Below, piece after piece: positions 1 through 9,381 of a DNA stretch of 64,000 nt. Below the pieces are notes generated by a model that did no database searches, was not told the DNA's origin, and saw nothing but the letters and a program-made list of their open reading frames with translations. The first letter of the stretch is position 1; each line of letters starts with the position of its first letter. Made by a program: the position numbers and the translations under genes. The DNA is from Emiliania huxleyi CCMP1516 (lineage: Eukaryota; Haptophyta; Isochrysidales; Noelaerhabdaceae), in assembly GCF_000372725.1 (NCBI RefSeq), contig NW_005196900.1:448033-512032 (forward strand), given 5' to 3'.

Positions 1-1219
1 CCTCAGCGCCAGCCCGCGTGGCCACTTCGAGCTGTGCGCTCGCCACCGTCTTTGCGAGCTCCGCCTGGTGCACGAGCCGCAGCCGCGCCTCCGTCTCCGC
101 CATCGCCTCTGCCTGAGCGGTATGCGCCTCTTCCTCCGCTTGCCGCAGCCGCGCCACGGCGTCCTCCTCCGCCTGCCGGAGCTTGGCCGCCGAGAGGTCG
201 ACAGACGCGGCGTGCTGCTCCCGGAGCCGCTCCATCTGCTCCTCCAGCTCGGCCCTCTCCTTCTCCCGCTCCTTCTCGAGCACCGCAAAGGCGGCGTCGT
301 GCTGGCCCTGCTGCTGTCGCAACGCCGCCTCGTGGGCCTCCCTCGCCTCCTGCAGCGCCTGCTCGAGCTTGCGGGCGGTCGCCTGGAGCGCCTCTGCCGT
401 GGCGCTGTGCTGTTCTTTGAGCGATCGGACCTCCTCCTCGCGGTCGGCCGCCTGCTGTGCCCGCTCCACCTCGAGCGCATTGATGGTCGACAGGTGCCGC
501 TCGTTCTGCCTCTGCTCCTTCTCACACGACAGCCGACCCTGCTCCCGATCCCGCTCGAGCGCCGCGACGGCCGCGGCGTGCTGCTCGTGCTGCATCCGCA
601 TCGCCTCCTCGTGCTCCGCCCTCTCCGCCTCTCGCTCCTTCTTAATCGCCGCCACCGTCTCTGTGAGCGCCGCGACGGTCGCGTCGTGCTTCGCTTGCTG
701 CTGCCGGATCGTCTCCCCGTGCTCCACTGCATCCCGCTCCCGCTGCTGGTCGAGCGAGCGGATCGCATCCTCGCGCTCCAGGTTCGTCCGCTCCCGCTCC
801 CGCTCGCGCGCCGCGTCCATCTCTGCGCGCGCGGCGGCTGCAGAAGTCTCTCTCTCCCATGCCTGGTCCTTGAGCTGGAGGGAGCCTTGCTCGAGCGCCG
901 CAATAGCCCCTTTGAGCGCCGCAACCTCGGCGCCTTGATGCTCCTTGAGTGCCGCGATATCTGTACTATGCTGCTCCCTGAGCCGTCGCTGCTCCGCCTC
1001 AAACCGATCCCTCTCTACCGAGGCTGCCTCCGACACCGCCTTTTCAACCTCATCGCTGCACTCCTGCGCAAACTCGGCCGCGGCCTGCTCGATCGCCTCC
1101 GTGCGGGCGGCGGACACCGCCTCGTTGAGGGCAGTCGCATGCGCCTCCTCCATCTCCTTGATCCGTTCCGTCAGAATGCTGACGGTGGCCGCGTCATCGC
1201 CGGCGAGACGACTCGCCAT
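1..1219 (-). CDS. Coiled-coil protein, N-terminal part, truncated by window edge
   Basis: The frame opens with ATG at 1219 and stays open for 406 codons to the left edge, so the C-terminus is outside the window. The translation begins MASRLAGDDAATVSILTER and is almost entirely charged or Ala-rich helix (runs of EREREREEAERAE type), with a loosely recurring unit of the form QHxAxVAALxxxRE at least five times. This predicts a long continuous coiled coil with no visible globular domain, signal peptide or membrane segment. Structural, motor-associated or scaffold roles are all possible and none can be chosen. It is divergent from the gene starting at 1290, with only about 70 bp between the two ATGs. 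The plus strand over this stretch also has long open frames, but their Leu/Arg-rich products look like antisense shadows. Confidence 0.72.
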   Translation of the reverse strand, partial: MASRLAGDDAATVSILTERIKEMEEAHATALNEAVSAARTEAIEQAAAEFAQECSDEVEKAVSEAASVERDRFEAEQRRLREQHSTDIAALKEHQGAEVAALKGAIAALEQGSLQLKDQAWERETSAAAARAEMDAARERERERTNLEREDAIRSLDQQRERDAVEHGETIRQQQAKHDATVAALTETVAAIKKEREAERAEHEEAMRMQHEQHAAAVAALERDREQGRLSCEKEQRQNERHLSTINALEVERAQQAADREEEVRSLKEQHSATAEALQATARKLEQALQEAREAHEAALRQQQGQHDAAFAVLEKEREKERAELEEQMERLREQHAASVDLSAAKLRQAEEDAVARLRQAEEEAHTAQAEAMAETEARLRLVHQAELAKTVASAQLEVATRAGAE

Positions 1220-1289
1220 GGTTTGGGCGTCGGCGGGCGCTTCGCTTCAACGTTCCAGCCAGCGCGTTTGGCCGCGACGGCCGCTGTGC
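1220..1289. promoter_or_regulatory. Short divergent intergenic region, presumed bidirectional promoter
   Basis: Only 70 bp separate the ATG of the coiled-coil gene (minus) from the ATG of the glycosyltransferase-like gene (plus). I see no TATA box. The promoter role is inferred only from the head-to-head layout. Confidence 0.25.
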
Positions 1290-2639
1290 ATGAGCGAGAT
1301 TGGGGAAGCCTCCGGTGCTGGCGGCGTCGCCCTGTCTGCGGCAGGCGCCCTGTCCCGGCTGCACGCCGAGCGCCTTGCCAAAAATGTCCCGCTCAGTGCG
1401 AGCGAGCTCTACAATCCCGCGCTGACTCCCTCCAGCGTGCTGGGCCGCTTCCTCGAGTCGTGGCCGAGCATCTTTGTTCTCTGCTACAAGGAGACCTGCG
1501 ATGCGCACCGCCACTCGGGCGCCGCTGATGGGAGACGTGTGTGGTGGCAGTCGATCCAGCCGCGAGTCGTCGTCTTTGACGGAGCCGAGGTGGACGCGCG
1601 GCACACCGACGCCGTCCGCTGGGCCGGCTGCGACCTGCCGGACGCACCAGCCGGCCGGAGCGGCGCCCCTCCGACGCGAGAGCCGTGCACCTTTGCACAG
1701 CCTAGCGGCGGTGCGGACTGGAGGCGCACCTCAAAGCACCGGCTGCTCGCGACGCTGGCGCATCTCGCGCTGGTCGAGGAGGCGGAGAGGCGCAACCTCT
1801 CTCGGGTCCGCTCCTCCTCCCTCGGGGCGAGCGGCTGGCCTGTCCATCACCGCCGGTGCGCACCCCGTCCCCAGGTGTTGATCCTCGAGGCAGACGCGGT
1901 GCCCTCGCTCGCCAACGAGGAGCTCAGCCTCGAGCCGAGCCGTGCGGCCGCCCTCGGCGCTCGGTTGAGCGCTGCCTTTGCATCGCGCCACCCGTGGTCC
2001 GTCCTCCGGCTCAGCGGGATGTTCTACTCGCGTGAATTTGCTCGCCCGCTCTCACCGCAAGCGAGGCGCGGCGGGAGGCGCCGCTCCTGCTCTCCGCAGT
2101 GCCAGTGCACGCCCTGGGCAGGGCTCGCGGCGACGGAGGCCGCCACGAGCAGCTACCCGCTCGCGTGCGAGGTTGCGCCCGATCCGAACCCCTCCGACAC
2201 CGTCCTGCCGATGCTCGAGCGGCTCGGCCGCTGGTGCGACGTGCGGGACACCTCCGCCTACGCCGTCCACCGGAGGGCCTACCCCGCCTTCACGAGCTAC
2301 CTGCGGCGGCTCCTCGTGCGGCCGGCGTGGCTGCGCGACGCTGCAAACAACGCGCCGCCCATCGACGTCTGGCTGCCGCACGCGCTGCCCTCCGTCTACC
2401 TGCTTCCCACCCTGGTCTCGCAGCCCTCCTTTGCAAACGACTCGCAGGGTGCCACGGCGCTTATGCGGCAGACGAGCGCCCGCCAGTTCATGAGGCTCTG
2501 CTCGGGGGGAGGAGGGGGCAGCGGGGTGGATGCGGCGCCCGAGGGCGGCGGCCGGCAGCGGCGAAAGATGAAGCTCTCCGCCTTTGCAACCAGGCACATC
2601 TACCTGCTGAGCGATCGAGAGGTGGCGGCGGCGGCGTGA
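1290..2639 (+). CDS. Glycosyltransferase-like protein (GT25-like features)
   Basis: ATG at 1290 gives up to 449 residues ending at TGA 2637-2639. The central VLILEADAVPS resembles the acidic nucleotide-sugar loop of GT25-type transferases. The C-terminal half (DTSAYAVHRRAYP, then an IDVWLPHALP segment and LLPTLVSQPSF) matches the tail of that family. An Arg/Ser-rich stretch just before VLILEADA (about 1797-1874, ending in CCCCAG) reads like an unspliced in-frame intron. The C-terminus is Gly-rich then basic. No clear signal peptide is seen. It shares a short divergent spacer with the coiled-coil gene. Family assignment is by motif resemblance only, so another nucleotide-sugar transferase class is possible. 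Confidence 0.5.
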   Translation: MSEIGEASGAGGVALSAAGALSRLHAERLAKNVPLSASELYNPALTPSSVLGRFLESWPSIFVLCYKETCDAHRHSGAADGRRVWWQSIQPRVVVFDGAEVDARHTDAVRWAGCDLPDAPAGRSGAPPTREPCTFAQPSGGADWRRTSKHRLLATLAHLALVEEAERRNLSRVRSSSLGASGWPVHHRRCAPRPQVLILEADAVPSLANEELSLEPSRAAALGARLSAAFASRHPWSVLRLSGMFYSREFARPLSPQARRGGRRRSCSPQCQCTPWAGLAATEAATSSYPLACEVAPDPNPSDTVLPMLERLGRWCDVRDTSAYAVHRRAYPAFTSYLRRLLVRPAWLRDAANNAPPIDVWLPHALPSVYLLPTLVSQPSFANDSQGATALMRQTSARQFMRLCSGGGGGSGVDAAPEGGGRQRRKMKLSAFATRHIYLLSDREVAAAA

Positions 2640-2804
2640 GGGATGGGCCGGCGGCAACGTTTGGAGTGCTTGGCTGCCTGGCTGCCTGGCTGCGGCGGTG
2701 CGGTCACGCACGCACCACGCTGCCGGTCCCGCTCCTGGCGGATGCGCGGCGGTCTTTTGAGCCCCGGGTTTGGCGCGCGAGGCTTTTTTTCTTTTTTCCG
2801 GACA

Positions 2805-2935
2805 TTCTTTTCTTTTGAGCTAGCTTTCGATGTTGTGAAACAAACGCAAGGCGGACATGGCATATCGCTCTCGCGCGTACAAAAAATTTCTTTTCTTTTG
2901 AGCTAGCTTTCGATGTTGTGAAACAAACGCAAGGC
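2805..2935 (+). repeat. Two identical 48-bp repeats (2805-2852 and 2888-2935), 83 bp apart
   Basis: The same 48-bp sequence (TTCTTTTCTTTTGAGC at its start, AACAAACGCAAGGC at its end) occurs twice in the spacer before the NDUFAF7-like gene. A diverged reverse-complement copy lies at 13106-13151, and similarity there extends about 25 bp further (CGGACA...CATCGCTCTCG). This is a dispersed non-coding repeat. The rest of 2640-2994 shows no gene. Confidence 0.8.
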
Positions 2936-2994
2936 ATATAGCACCAAAAATTTCTTTTTTTCCGGCCATAAGGTATCGGCAACCGGAGTGGGCA

Positions 2995-5727
2995 ATGGGC
3001 AGACGCTCTAGCGTCGATTTGGGCCAGCCAGCCAGCGTTGAAGTCGACTTCGAGCGCGGCGGACGAGTCGATGGTGCGGAGGGTATCGCCTGTCCGACGT
3101 GGTGCGAGTTCATGGAGGACTCGCTCCACCACCCAGAGTGGGGCTACTACTCGGCTGCCCGCGTCGTCTTTGGCGAGTCGTCTGACGCCGCTGACTTTAC
3201 CACCTTTCCCGTCTCGATGCGGCCCGCGTTTGGCGCGATGATCGCGGACCGGCTCCACGGCCTCTGGCTCGCCGCCGCCGGCGGGAGCGGCCCGTTTGTT
3301 GTCTGCGAGCTCGGCGCTGGCACCGGCGTGCTCGCCCATGACGTGCTGACGCACATGGCCGACCACCTCCCGCGCCTGTACGCCGTCGTGCAGTACGTGA
3401 TCGCGGAGCGATCGGCGTCGCTGCGCTCGCTGCAGGCCGCAACCAACGAGCGCTTCGTGTGCGAGTCGAAGCTGCGAGTCGTCTGCGCCGACGCGAGAGA
3501 CTTGGGCGGCGCGCGGCTGCGGCAGGAGCTGCAGGCCGCCGCGGCTGCACACTGCGCCTCTGGAGGCGAGGGCGAGGTTGCGCGTGTGCGGGGCGCGGTC
3601 CTCTCGAACGAGCTCCCCGACGCGTTTGGGGTCGAGCGCGCGCTTGTCGGCGCAGCGCTGCCGCGTGCCACCGCCGCCGAGGGGAGCAGCGCAGGGGCAG
3701 CGAGGCCGGCAGAGCTCCGGCTGCAGCGTGGCAGAGTGCTTCCGCTGCTCCGTGCGTGCCTGCCGCCTGATCTCCCCTCCTCTCCACCTCTCCCCCTCTC
3801 CGCCTCTGCTCTCCTCCTCTCCTCCTATCGCCACCTCGTGCCCCTCCTCCTGCCACACCTGAAGAGAGGTCCTCCGACCACATCGCAGAGGGGTCGCGAC
3901 CACATCGCAGAGGGGTCGCGACCACATCGCCAGAGGGGTCGCGGCCAGGTCGAGCCAAGTGTTGCCCTGCAGGCGCCGCCGATTGCCGCCGGATCGTCGC
4001 GCAGAGCGGCGAGCCCCTCCCAGCGTGCCTCGAGCCCGCAGCCCTCTCCTCCTCCTCGCACGCGGCCCGCGCCGCTAGATGCTGGAGATGCAGAGCAGCC
4101 TTTGCACTCCATCTTCATTGCAACTGCGCCCGGACCCTCGTAGCGGGCAGAGTTGGACAGATCTCGAGGAGTACACACAGATGGACCCCCCAACCATCCA
4201 CAGCAAAACTGACCCCGGAATTCATGCACACAGCGATGCCCTCAGCTTCCCTCTGGCCGTGCTCTAGGCTCGCGCCGCCCTCTCCGCCGCCCTCGGGCGG
4301 GGAGAGTGGGAGCTCGGGCTCGCAGGCAGCCAGCTGCTGGGCGAGGGTCCGCCCTCCTGGACACCTCCCAGTCACCTCCCAGACGCCGCCCTGCAGGCAG
4401 CCAGCTGCTGGGCGAGGCGGCGGACGCCCTGGACGAGTGGCTCGGCGGGGAGGGAGAGGGCGAGGGGGAGAGGGAGGGCGAGGGGTGGCTGCTGCTCAGC
4501 CGGCAGGCGTACTGCGCGCTCAAGGGCCGCTGCTGCCGGGCGGCGGCAAGTCCATGACACGTCCACGACTTGTCCATAGGCTTACTGCGCGCTCAAGGGC
4601 CGCTGCTGCCGGGCGGCGGCGGGGGTCAGCGAGGCTGCCGACGCGAGCGCACGGGGGGCAGAGGGCGGTGCGGCAGAGGGCGGTGCGGCAGAGGATAGCG
4701 GGCCGAAAGGCGGCGCGGCAGAGGGTGTTCCAGACGCTTTTGCCTTTGGGGGCGCGCTCGAGGCGAGCCGGCCGCCCGCGCGTCACGGAATGTGCTTCCA
4801 TGAGTCTGCTGGAGCCCCTCCTTCGCCCTTCCTTCGCCCTTCCCTCAGGCGGCGCTGGACCGCGCATTGGTCCTCGGCGAGGCGTTCGAGGACGTTCGGC
4901 TGTCCGGCGAGGACGACGCGGGCGACGCCGCCGTCGACGAGGAGGCGCACCACCTCCGCAGATGGCTGCGCCTGCACGCGCCGCCGCTGCGCGCCGCCTT
5001 GCGGGGCCGGCCGGTGGGGGAGCGGCTCGAGCTGTACCCGAGCCCCGCCTTGCCTCGCCTCGCCGCCGGCCTCGCCAGCCTCCTCGACGAGGGGGGCGTC
5101 CTCACAATCGACTACGGCGCCGACGCGGCGACGCTGATTCGGTCGGCGCGCCGCGTCCCGCCGCGGCCGCCGCGAGCGGGCGTTGCCGCGGCTAGCCGCT
5201 CCTCCGCCTCCAACGTTTCCGAGCCCTCCGCCTCTGCCTCCGCCGCCGCCGCCGCCGTTTCTACCCGCGCCGTATCCTCGGGGATGCGGGTGCGATCCCG
5301 GCTGCCGGCGCCACCGGGCCATGGCGCGGCGCTCGCGCTCCGCCGCCCCGGCTGGTGCGACCTCACTGCCGATGTCGACTTCACCGAGCTCGCCGCCGCC
5401 GGCGAGGCACGCGGGCTGGCCACGCTCTTCTTCGGCCCGCAGACCGCGCTCGAGCGAGTGCCGTCGGAGACGTCGCACCTCGCGCCTAGGGCCGAGGTGG
5501 AGGAGGCGGAGGGGGGGGGGGAGGCGGAGGGGGTGGAGGAGGCAGCGCCGCGGGTGCGCGTGACGGACGGCTCGCCGCCGCTGCGCCGCGGAGTCTGCGA
5601 GGCCTTCTACGCGCTCGGCACCTTCGTGATGCTCGTGCAGGCGGAGAGAGAGGTAGGGAAGAGAAGGGAAGGGAAGAAGAGGGCAGCCCTCGTGCAGGCG
5701 ACGCACGCGTTGCTACGCTCGTCTTAG
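2995..5727 (+). CDS. NDUFAF7: NDUFAF7/MidA-type protein arginine methyltransferase, multi-exon
   Basis: This is a class I SAM-dependent methyltransferase of the family needed for assembly of mitochondrial complex I, where it methylates an arginine of NDUFS2. Exon 1 (2995 to about 3727) carries the SAM-binding CELGAGTGVLAHD and the family motif VLSNELPDAFGVE. Later exons include 4397-4506, 4580 to about 4762, and one from 4849 with LYPSPALPRLAAG, GGVLTIDYGAD and CDLTADVDFTELAA, all characteristic of MidA. The end reads FY-ALGTFVMLVQ then ATHALLRSS and TAG at 5727, either through a 57-nt intron 5641-5697 or in frame. Exons 4397-4506 and 4580 onward are acidic, Gly-rich and family-specific. The large intron from about 3728 holds tandem copies of an ACCACATCGCAGAGGG unit (3877-3950). 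Two boundaries show sequence duplications (see findings). Exon 1 starts at the first ATG, and I see no obvious targeting peptide. Confidence 0.8.
4507..4579 (+). other. 73-nt GC-AG intron whose start copies the next exon
   Basis: Exon ends CGG CAG at 4506; the intron starts GCGTACTGCG and ends CATAG at 4579; the next exon starts GCTTACTGCG. The first 41 nt of the intron match the first 41 nt of the following exon at 40 positions. Removing 73 nt keeps one open frame (LLLSRQ-AYCALKGRCC). Confidence 0.75.
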
Positions 5728-5743
5728 AATCTCCTTCCAGTCC

Positions 5744-6397
5744 TTGGGACCGCTCTTCGAGTTGAGCGCGCCTCCGTTGCTTCTTTCGCAGGCGACGCCG
5801 CGCGTGGCGCAGCGCTGGCGCTGGCGCGTCGCCTCCTCGGCCTTGTACGGCGGCGGCCACCCGTCCCTCGGCGCCATGGCGGCATTGCACACGCTGCGCT
5901 CGCTAGATGCCTCTCGGAGTCCCGGCATTTTTCCAACTAGCACTCGAGACGGCATGCACTCGGCTGCATTCCAACGCAGTGCCGTCGCATTTGCCTCCTC
6001 AGCTCGCGCATTCTCGTCCACTAGTTTGCGCTCGCTCGCGAGGCTGGCGCTCGGGCACGCCCTCCTCCTCCTCGGCCGCGGGGACGCTGGGCGGAGGAAG
6101 GGTGGGGGCGAGGACTGCGAGGACGGCGCTGCGCCCTCCCTCCCGACAGAGAGGGACCTGGTCGCGTCGCTTGCAGACGCGCTCCTCCCCGCGCTGCCCT
6201 GCTTCCGCCTTCACTGGCGCGCCATCGCGCGAGGCGTCCTCCTCCTCCTCGAGGCGTCGGGGCCGGGGGCGGGCGGGGCGAGTCTCCGCCTGAACGCAGC
6301 TGCTCAGCGCCTCGATCGCGCCGAGCCGCCGCTCTCGCTGCTCTACCGCGCCGCGCTGGAGCTGGCCGCACACGACATGGCGCTGATGGCCGGATGA
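5744..6397 (+). CDS. Possible exon or small unrecognised gene
   Basis: An open plus-strand frame ending at TGA 6395-6397 reads well in its second half (LARLALGHALLLLGRGD, then a segment containing LLPALPCFRLHWRAIARG), suggesting helices. It has no recognised domain. An acceptor-like TTTCGCAG precedes GCGACGCCGCGCG near 5791, which echoes the last exon start of the upstream gene (GCGACGCACGCG at 5698). It could therefore be an alternative or duplicated 3' exon of that gene rather than an independent one. The AT-richer stretch 6440-6720 after it looks like shared 3' UTR between this frame and the convergent sulfotransferase gene. Confidence 0.22.
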   Translation: MGPLFELSAPPLLLSQATPRVAQRWRWRVASSALYGGGHPSLGAMAALHTLRSLDASRSPGIFPTSTRDGMHSAAFQRSAVAFASSARAFSSTSLRSLARLALGHALLLLGRGDAGRRKGGGEDCEDGAAPSLPTERDLVASLADALLPALPCFRLHWRAIARGVLLLLEASGPGAGGASLRLNAAAQRLDRAEPPLSLLYRAALELAAHDMALMAG

Positions 6398-6727
6398 CGC
6401 GAGCATCGCGCCGCCTCTCGCGCCGCGCCTCTGCCTCATCTGTCCGTCGAGGCGAGATTATTATTTTTCGATTTCTGTATGAATCTGTATGTGTACATTC
6501 TACCGGTCGTGGCGCTGGCGCGGGGCCCAGCCCGCGCGGGGGGCGGGGGGGCGGGGGCACTCCTCGAGCTCCTGCGGGTCCTGCCTCGTGGCACGATATA
6601 CGTGCACCGCGGCACGCCTCACCGAAAGTCTCCACTTTCATCTTTCTATTGCAATACGCCTCCCCCTCTCGCACGTCACATGGTCGTGGTTATCGTTCCA
6701 GTTGCTGCTCCCGACCTCCCGTGCGCC

Positions 6728-7717
6728 TTAGGCTTGCCCAGTCGCGCCGCCCGGCGCCGAATATCGCGGCGCGGCACGGCACAAGACTCGTGCCCCCGCC
6801 TGCGTCTCGACGCTTCGGATGTCGCGCACCACACGGCGGAGCGCCGCCTCGTACAGCTGCGCGTCATCGCGCGTCACCGCGTCCACGGTGGGAAGCAGCG
6901 CCTGGGGCAGCGCGCTCAGCCCGAAGTCGCGAGGCCCGCCATGCGTGCGGTGCTCGTGACGCATCGTCCCCCCCCCGGCGGAGCGGTTTGCGTCCGCGTT
7001 GCAGACGCAGGATGGTGGGAGCGCGCCCTGGACCCGAAAGTGGACGACGCAGAGGCTCTCGTGGTATAGCTCTGTGACGCCCAGCAGGTCGACCTGCCGC
7101 ACCACCTCCATCGCGCCGGCGAGGTTGGCCTCGCCATCGTAGTGGTGGCTGGCGTAGCCTCCTCTGCGAGCGCAGGTCAAGGCCCGGGTCTGCAGGCTGC
7201 GCGCGTCGTAGCACCCAAAGTCATCGACGCCCGAGCGGCGGGCGCTGCCCTGTACGCGAGCAAAGTGGCGGATCCAAGGTTCGAAGCCGGCCAGAATCGA
7301 GGCTGCGGTGCGGTTCCTCGAGCCACCGAAGCGCTCACCGAAGCGGTTTATGCCGCAGCGAGTCCTCTTGCACTCTTTTTGCCACTCGGCGTGCCTGAGC
7401 GAGTCGGCCCACGTCACCCACGAGCCAAAGCGGGTGAAGCGGCACTCGAGGAACTGCGAGAGTACGTGCGACCGCGGCTCCCGCAGCAAGACGAAGTTGA
7501 GCGTCGATGGGCTGCTGCTCTTGTACGGTGGGTAGCAGGCCTCCATGGTTGCCTGCGATGCGCTGCCGAGATCATATCCGAGCGCTTGCAGCTCGACGAT
7601 CGCAGACGTGCCAGCGGTCTTTGGAATGTGGAGGAAGCGCAGCGGCGGCTGCCACCGTTGCGCGGGGAGGGGCGGTGGCGGCGGTGGTAGCAGCCTCTGC
7701 CTTGTCGGCCGTGGCAT
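6728..7717 (-). CDS. Sulfotransferase (Sulfotransfer_2-like)
   Basis: ATG at 7717 gives 329 residues. RFLHIPKTAGTSA near residue 27 is the 5'-phosphosulfate-binding loop typical of Golgi carbohydrate sulfotransferases. FVLLREPRSHVLSQF near residue 75 is the matching 3'-phosphate-binding region. These enzymes move sulfate from PAPS to sugar hydroxyls, normally in the Golgi lumen. A Pro-rich N-terminal stretch precedes the domain and no clear transmembrane anchor is visible, so an upstream exon may be missing. The frame is continuous and appears to lack introns. It is convergent with the gene on its left. Sulfated polysaccharide synthesis is the likely pathway, by inference from family. Confidence 0.85.
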   Translation of the reverse strand: MPRPTRQRLLPPPPPPLPAQRWQPPLRFLHIPKTAGTSAIVELQALGYDLGSASQATMEACYPPYKSSSPSTLNFVLLREPRSHVLSQFLECRFTRFGSWVTWADSLRHAEWQKECKRTRCGINRFGERFGGSRNRTAASILAGFEPWIRHFARVQGSARRSGVDDFGCYDARSLQTRALTCARRGGYASHHYDGEANLAGAMEVVRQVDLLGVTELYHESLCVVHFRVQGALPPSCVCNADANRSAGGGTMRHEHRTHGGPRDFGLSALPQALLPTVDAVTRDDAQLYEAALRRVVRDIRSVETQAGARVLCRAAPRYSAPGGATGQA

Positions 7718-7720
7718 GAA

Positions 7721-8200
7721 ACGAGCCTTGACCGTTGTCCACCCTCCGGTAGCCCTGCCTCTCGGAGGAAGGGTTCACGAGGCGCAGCTGACTTCCTCCG
7801 GAGGCGCTACGCCGCTCGCGGTTCGTACGCCCGCTTGCGGGTTCGAGTGGCGGGCTATCCCGCTTGCGGGATGGCTTAGCGGGTTCGAGCCGTCACACAT
7901 TGGCTGCCGGGGTGTGCCGAGGGGGGGCTGGGTGGGCGGTAAGCCGTCATTGCCCGGCGCTGCTTGCAGCGCTCTGGGTGGTAGTGGCGGCGCTCCAAGA
8001 GTGGTGCTCTTGGGAAGAGGTTCCTCCTTTCCGCTCCCCCCCCGCAAGGCGCGAGACACACACTACTCGAGTATCTATACGCCTTCGTCCCTCCTTCGTC
8101 TTGGGGCGGCAAGACACCTCGACCGGTCTCCGCTCCGGCTTCATCTGGCTCCGCATCTCCGAGAAGATGCGGCGCGGCTGGGTGGGCGTTCCGGCGCATC
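7721..8200. other. Region without a confident gene; degraded mobile-element sequence
   Basis: No open frame here has convincing composition. Two short palindromic CCCGCTTGCGGG units and two GCGGGTTCGAG words occur at 7828-7890. Sequence from about 8130 leads into the recombinase fragment, with frames that do not join cleanly. Confidence 0.4.
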
Positions 8201-8890
8201 GTGCGCCTCCCCCTCACCGCGAGGTCCTTTCACGGCCACGCCTCGCTCTTGCCCCAGCTCGGGGAGCTAGGCAGGGCCTACCTCGCCGCCCGGGCGGCGC
8301 TCGGGGCGGCGCCTGAGTGGCTCTTCCAGCTGCCCGGCGAGCGGCGGCCGCTGACGCGTCACATGGCGGGCAGGGTGAGCGAGACGCTCGACGAGGAGGG
8401 CGTGCGGGCTCAGGCCGGCTTCGTCTACCTCGGCCACTCGCTGCGCTCTTGCGGCTCGAGCGCCGCGGAGGCCATCCGAGTGCCCCGCTTTCGGGGCAAC
8501 TGCCAACTGGCTCGGCGGCTGGTCTCAGAATGGCCGGACACTTGGAGCACTTGGAGTGCAGTCATTAGCCTCACATCCAGGGCCGGGGAGCTAAGAAGCG
8601 CACCCAGCGGGCCGGATGATCGGGATCGGGTTGCGGGCAAGAGAGCCCTAGCCCCGGGGGTGCGCGTTCGCAGGGCAAGGGCCTTAAAGTAAACACGGGT
8701 CCCCGAGGGTTGGCTCTGCGCTCCGGGTTTCCCCTAGCAGCGGAACGCCCCCTCTACTCGGGGCTAGTAGACACGCGAGCTTCACTACATGGACCCGTCG
8801 GTGCTGCCGTCGCCCGAGGCCTACGAGCTTCTCGGCTGGCTCCTGGACGGATCCTACCAGGCGCTTCCACCGTCGTGGGAGCGCCGCCGC
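8201..8890 (+). pseudogene. Tyrosine recombinase fragment, frameshifted and interrupted
   Basis: The C-terminal catalytic part of a tyrosine recombinase of the kind carried by DIRS-like or Crypton-like elements. The first frame contains FVYLGHSLRSCGSSAAEAI, which supplies the H-x-x-R catalytic pair. Downstream, LHYMDPSVLPSPEAYELLGW supplies the probable catalytic Tyr. Between them a 7-bp direct duplication (AACTGCC AACTGGC, about 8498-8511) shifts the frame away from NWLGGWSQNGRT, and a 228-bp repeat element (8542-8769) sits between GRT and RELHYMDPS. Without these two lesions the frames would continue. It is therefore a dead copy, and the rest of its element is not recognisable nearby. Confidence 0.7.
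8542..8769 (+). mobile_element. 228-bp dispersed element, copy 1, with 5-bp target duplication
   Basis: The element begins TTGGAGCACTTGGAGTGCAG and ends CTACTCGGGGCTAGTA. GACAC flanks both sides (8537-8541 and 8770-8774), and it interrupts the recombinase fragment, so both ends are defined. A full copy on the minus strand lies at 42510-42746 and a 3'-truncated copy at 58793-58958. It has no coding capacity and no obvious terminal inverted repeat. A non-autonomous short element or SINE-like unit is possible. Confidence 0.72.
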
Positions 8891-9104
8891 GGCGCTATGA
8901 CACAGCGGAGCCTGGCGAGCCGACGAGCTAGCTCCCTCGTCACACACGCGCACGGACGCATGGAGATCCGCGCGCGTGCCACACACACACACACACTCCA
9001 TGGGCGAGCCCGCTCTCGCTCCGCCGCTCGTGCGCCCCGCACATGTCGGCTTTCTCATGCCTCCGGCCTCCGAGCGCCCACCTCGGGCGCTCGGGCGGTG
9101 GGGA

Positions 9105-9381
9105 ATGTCATATCGGTTCCCTGGGCGTTCACTAGCGCTCGCTTGTGGATGAGAACGGCGTTCTCTGGGTAAGCTCAGCTGTGAACTTCCCGGTTGTTTG
9201 CTCTCCCTCCCTCCCTTACCCTGTTCATGACTTGCTAGCGGGACCTGAGTATTGTATAAAATACTGTAAGGCATATCGGTTCCCTGGGCGTTCACTGGCG
9301 CTCGCTTGTTAGATATTTAGGCAAAAGGGCGGAAAAAAACGACACAAGCGAGCGCTAGTGAACGCCCAGGGAACCGATAGC
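9105..9381. repeat. Three copies of a ~38-bp repeat, two direct and one inverted
   Basis: A sequence containing ATCGGTTCCCTGGGCGTTCA followed by CTCGCTTGT occurs at about 9110-9148 and 9273-9310 on the plus strand, and inverted at about 9343-9380. The last two face each other across about 32 bp and could fold into a long hairpin or represent the ends of a small foldback element. Confidence 0.75.

Noticed and set aside
68-1528. 486-codon plus-strand frame at the left end
   Set aside because: Leu/Arg-rich mirror of the coiled-coil gene, whose minus frame is open to the edge and has proper heptad-like composition.
7828-7890. GGGTTCGAG words as tRNA T-arms
   Set aside because: No cloverleaf with matching acceptor and anticodon stems can be drawn around either word. 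I found no convincing tRNA or rRNA gene anywhere in the window.
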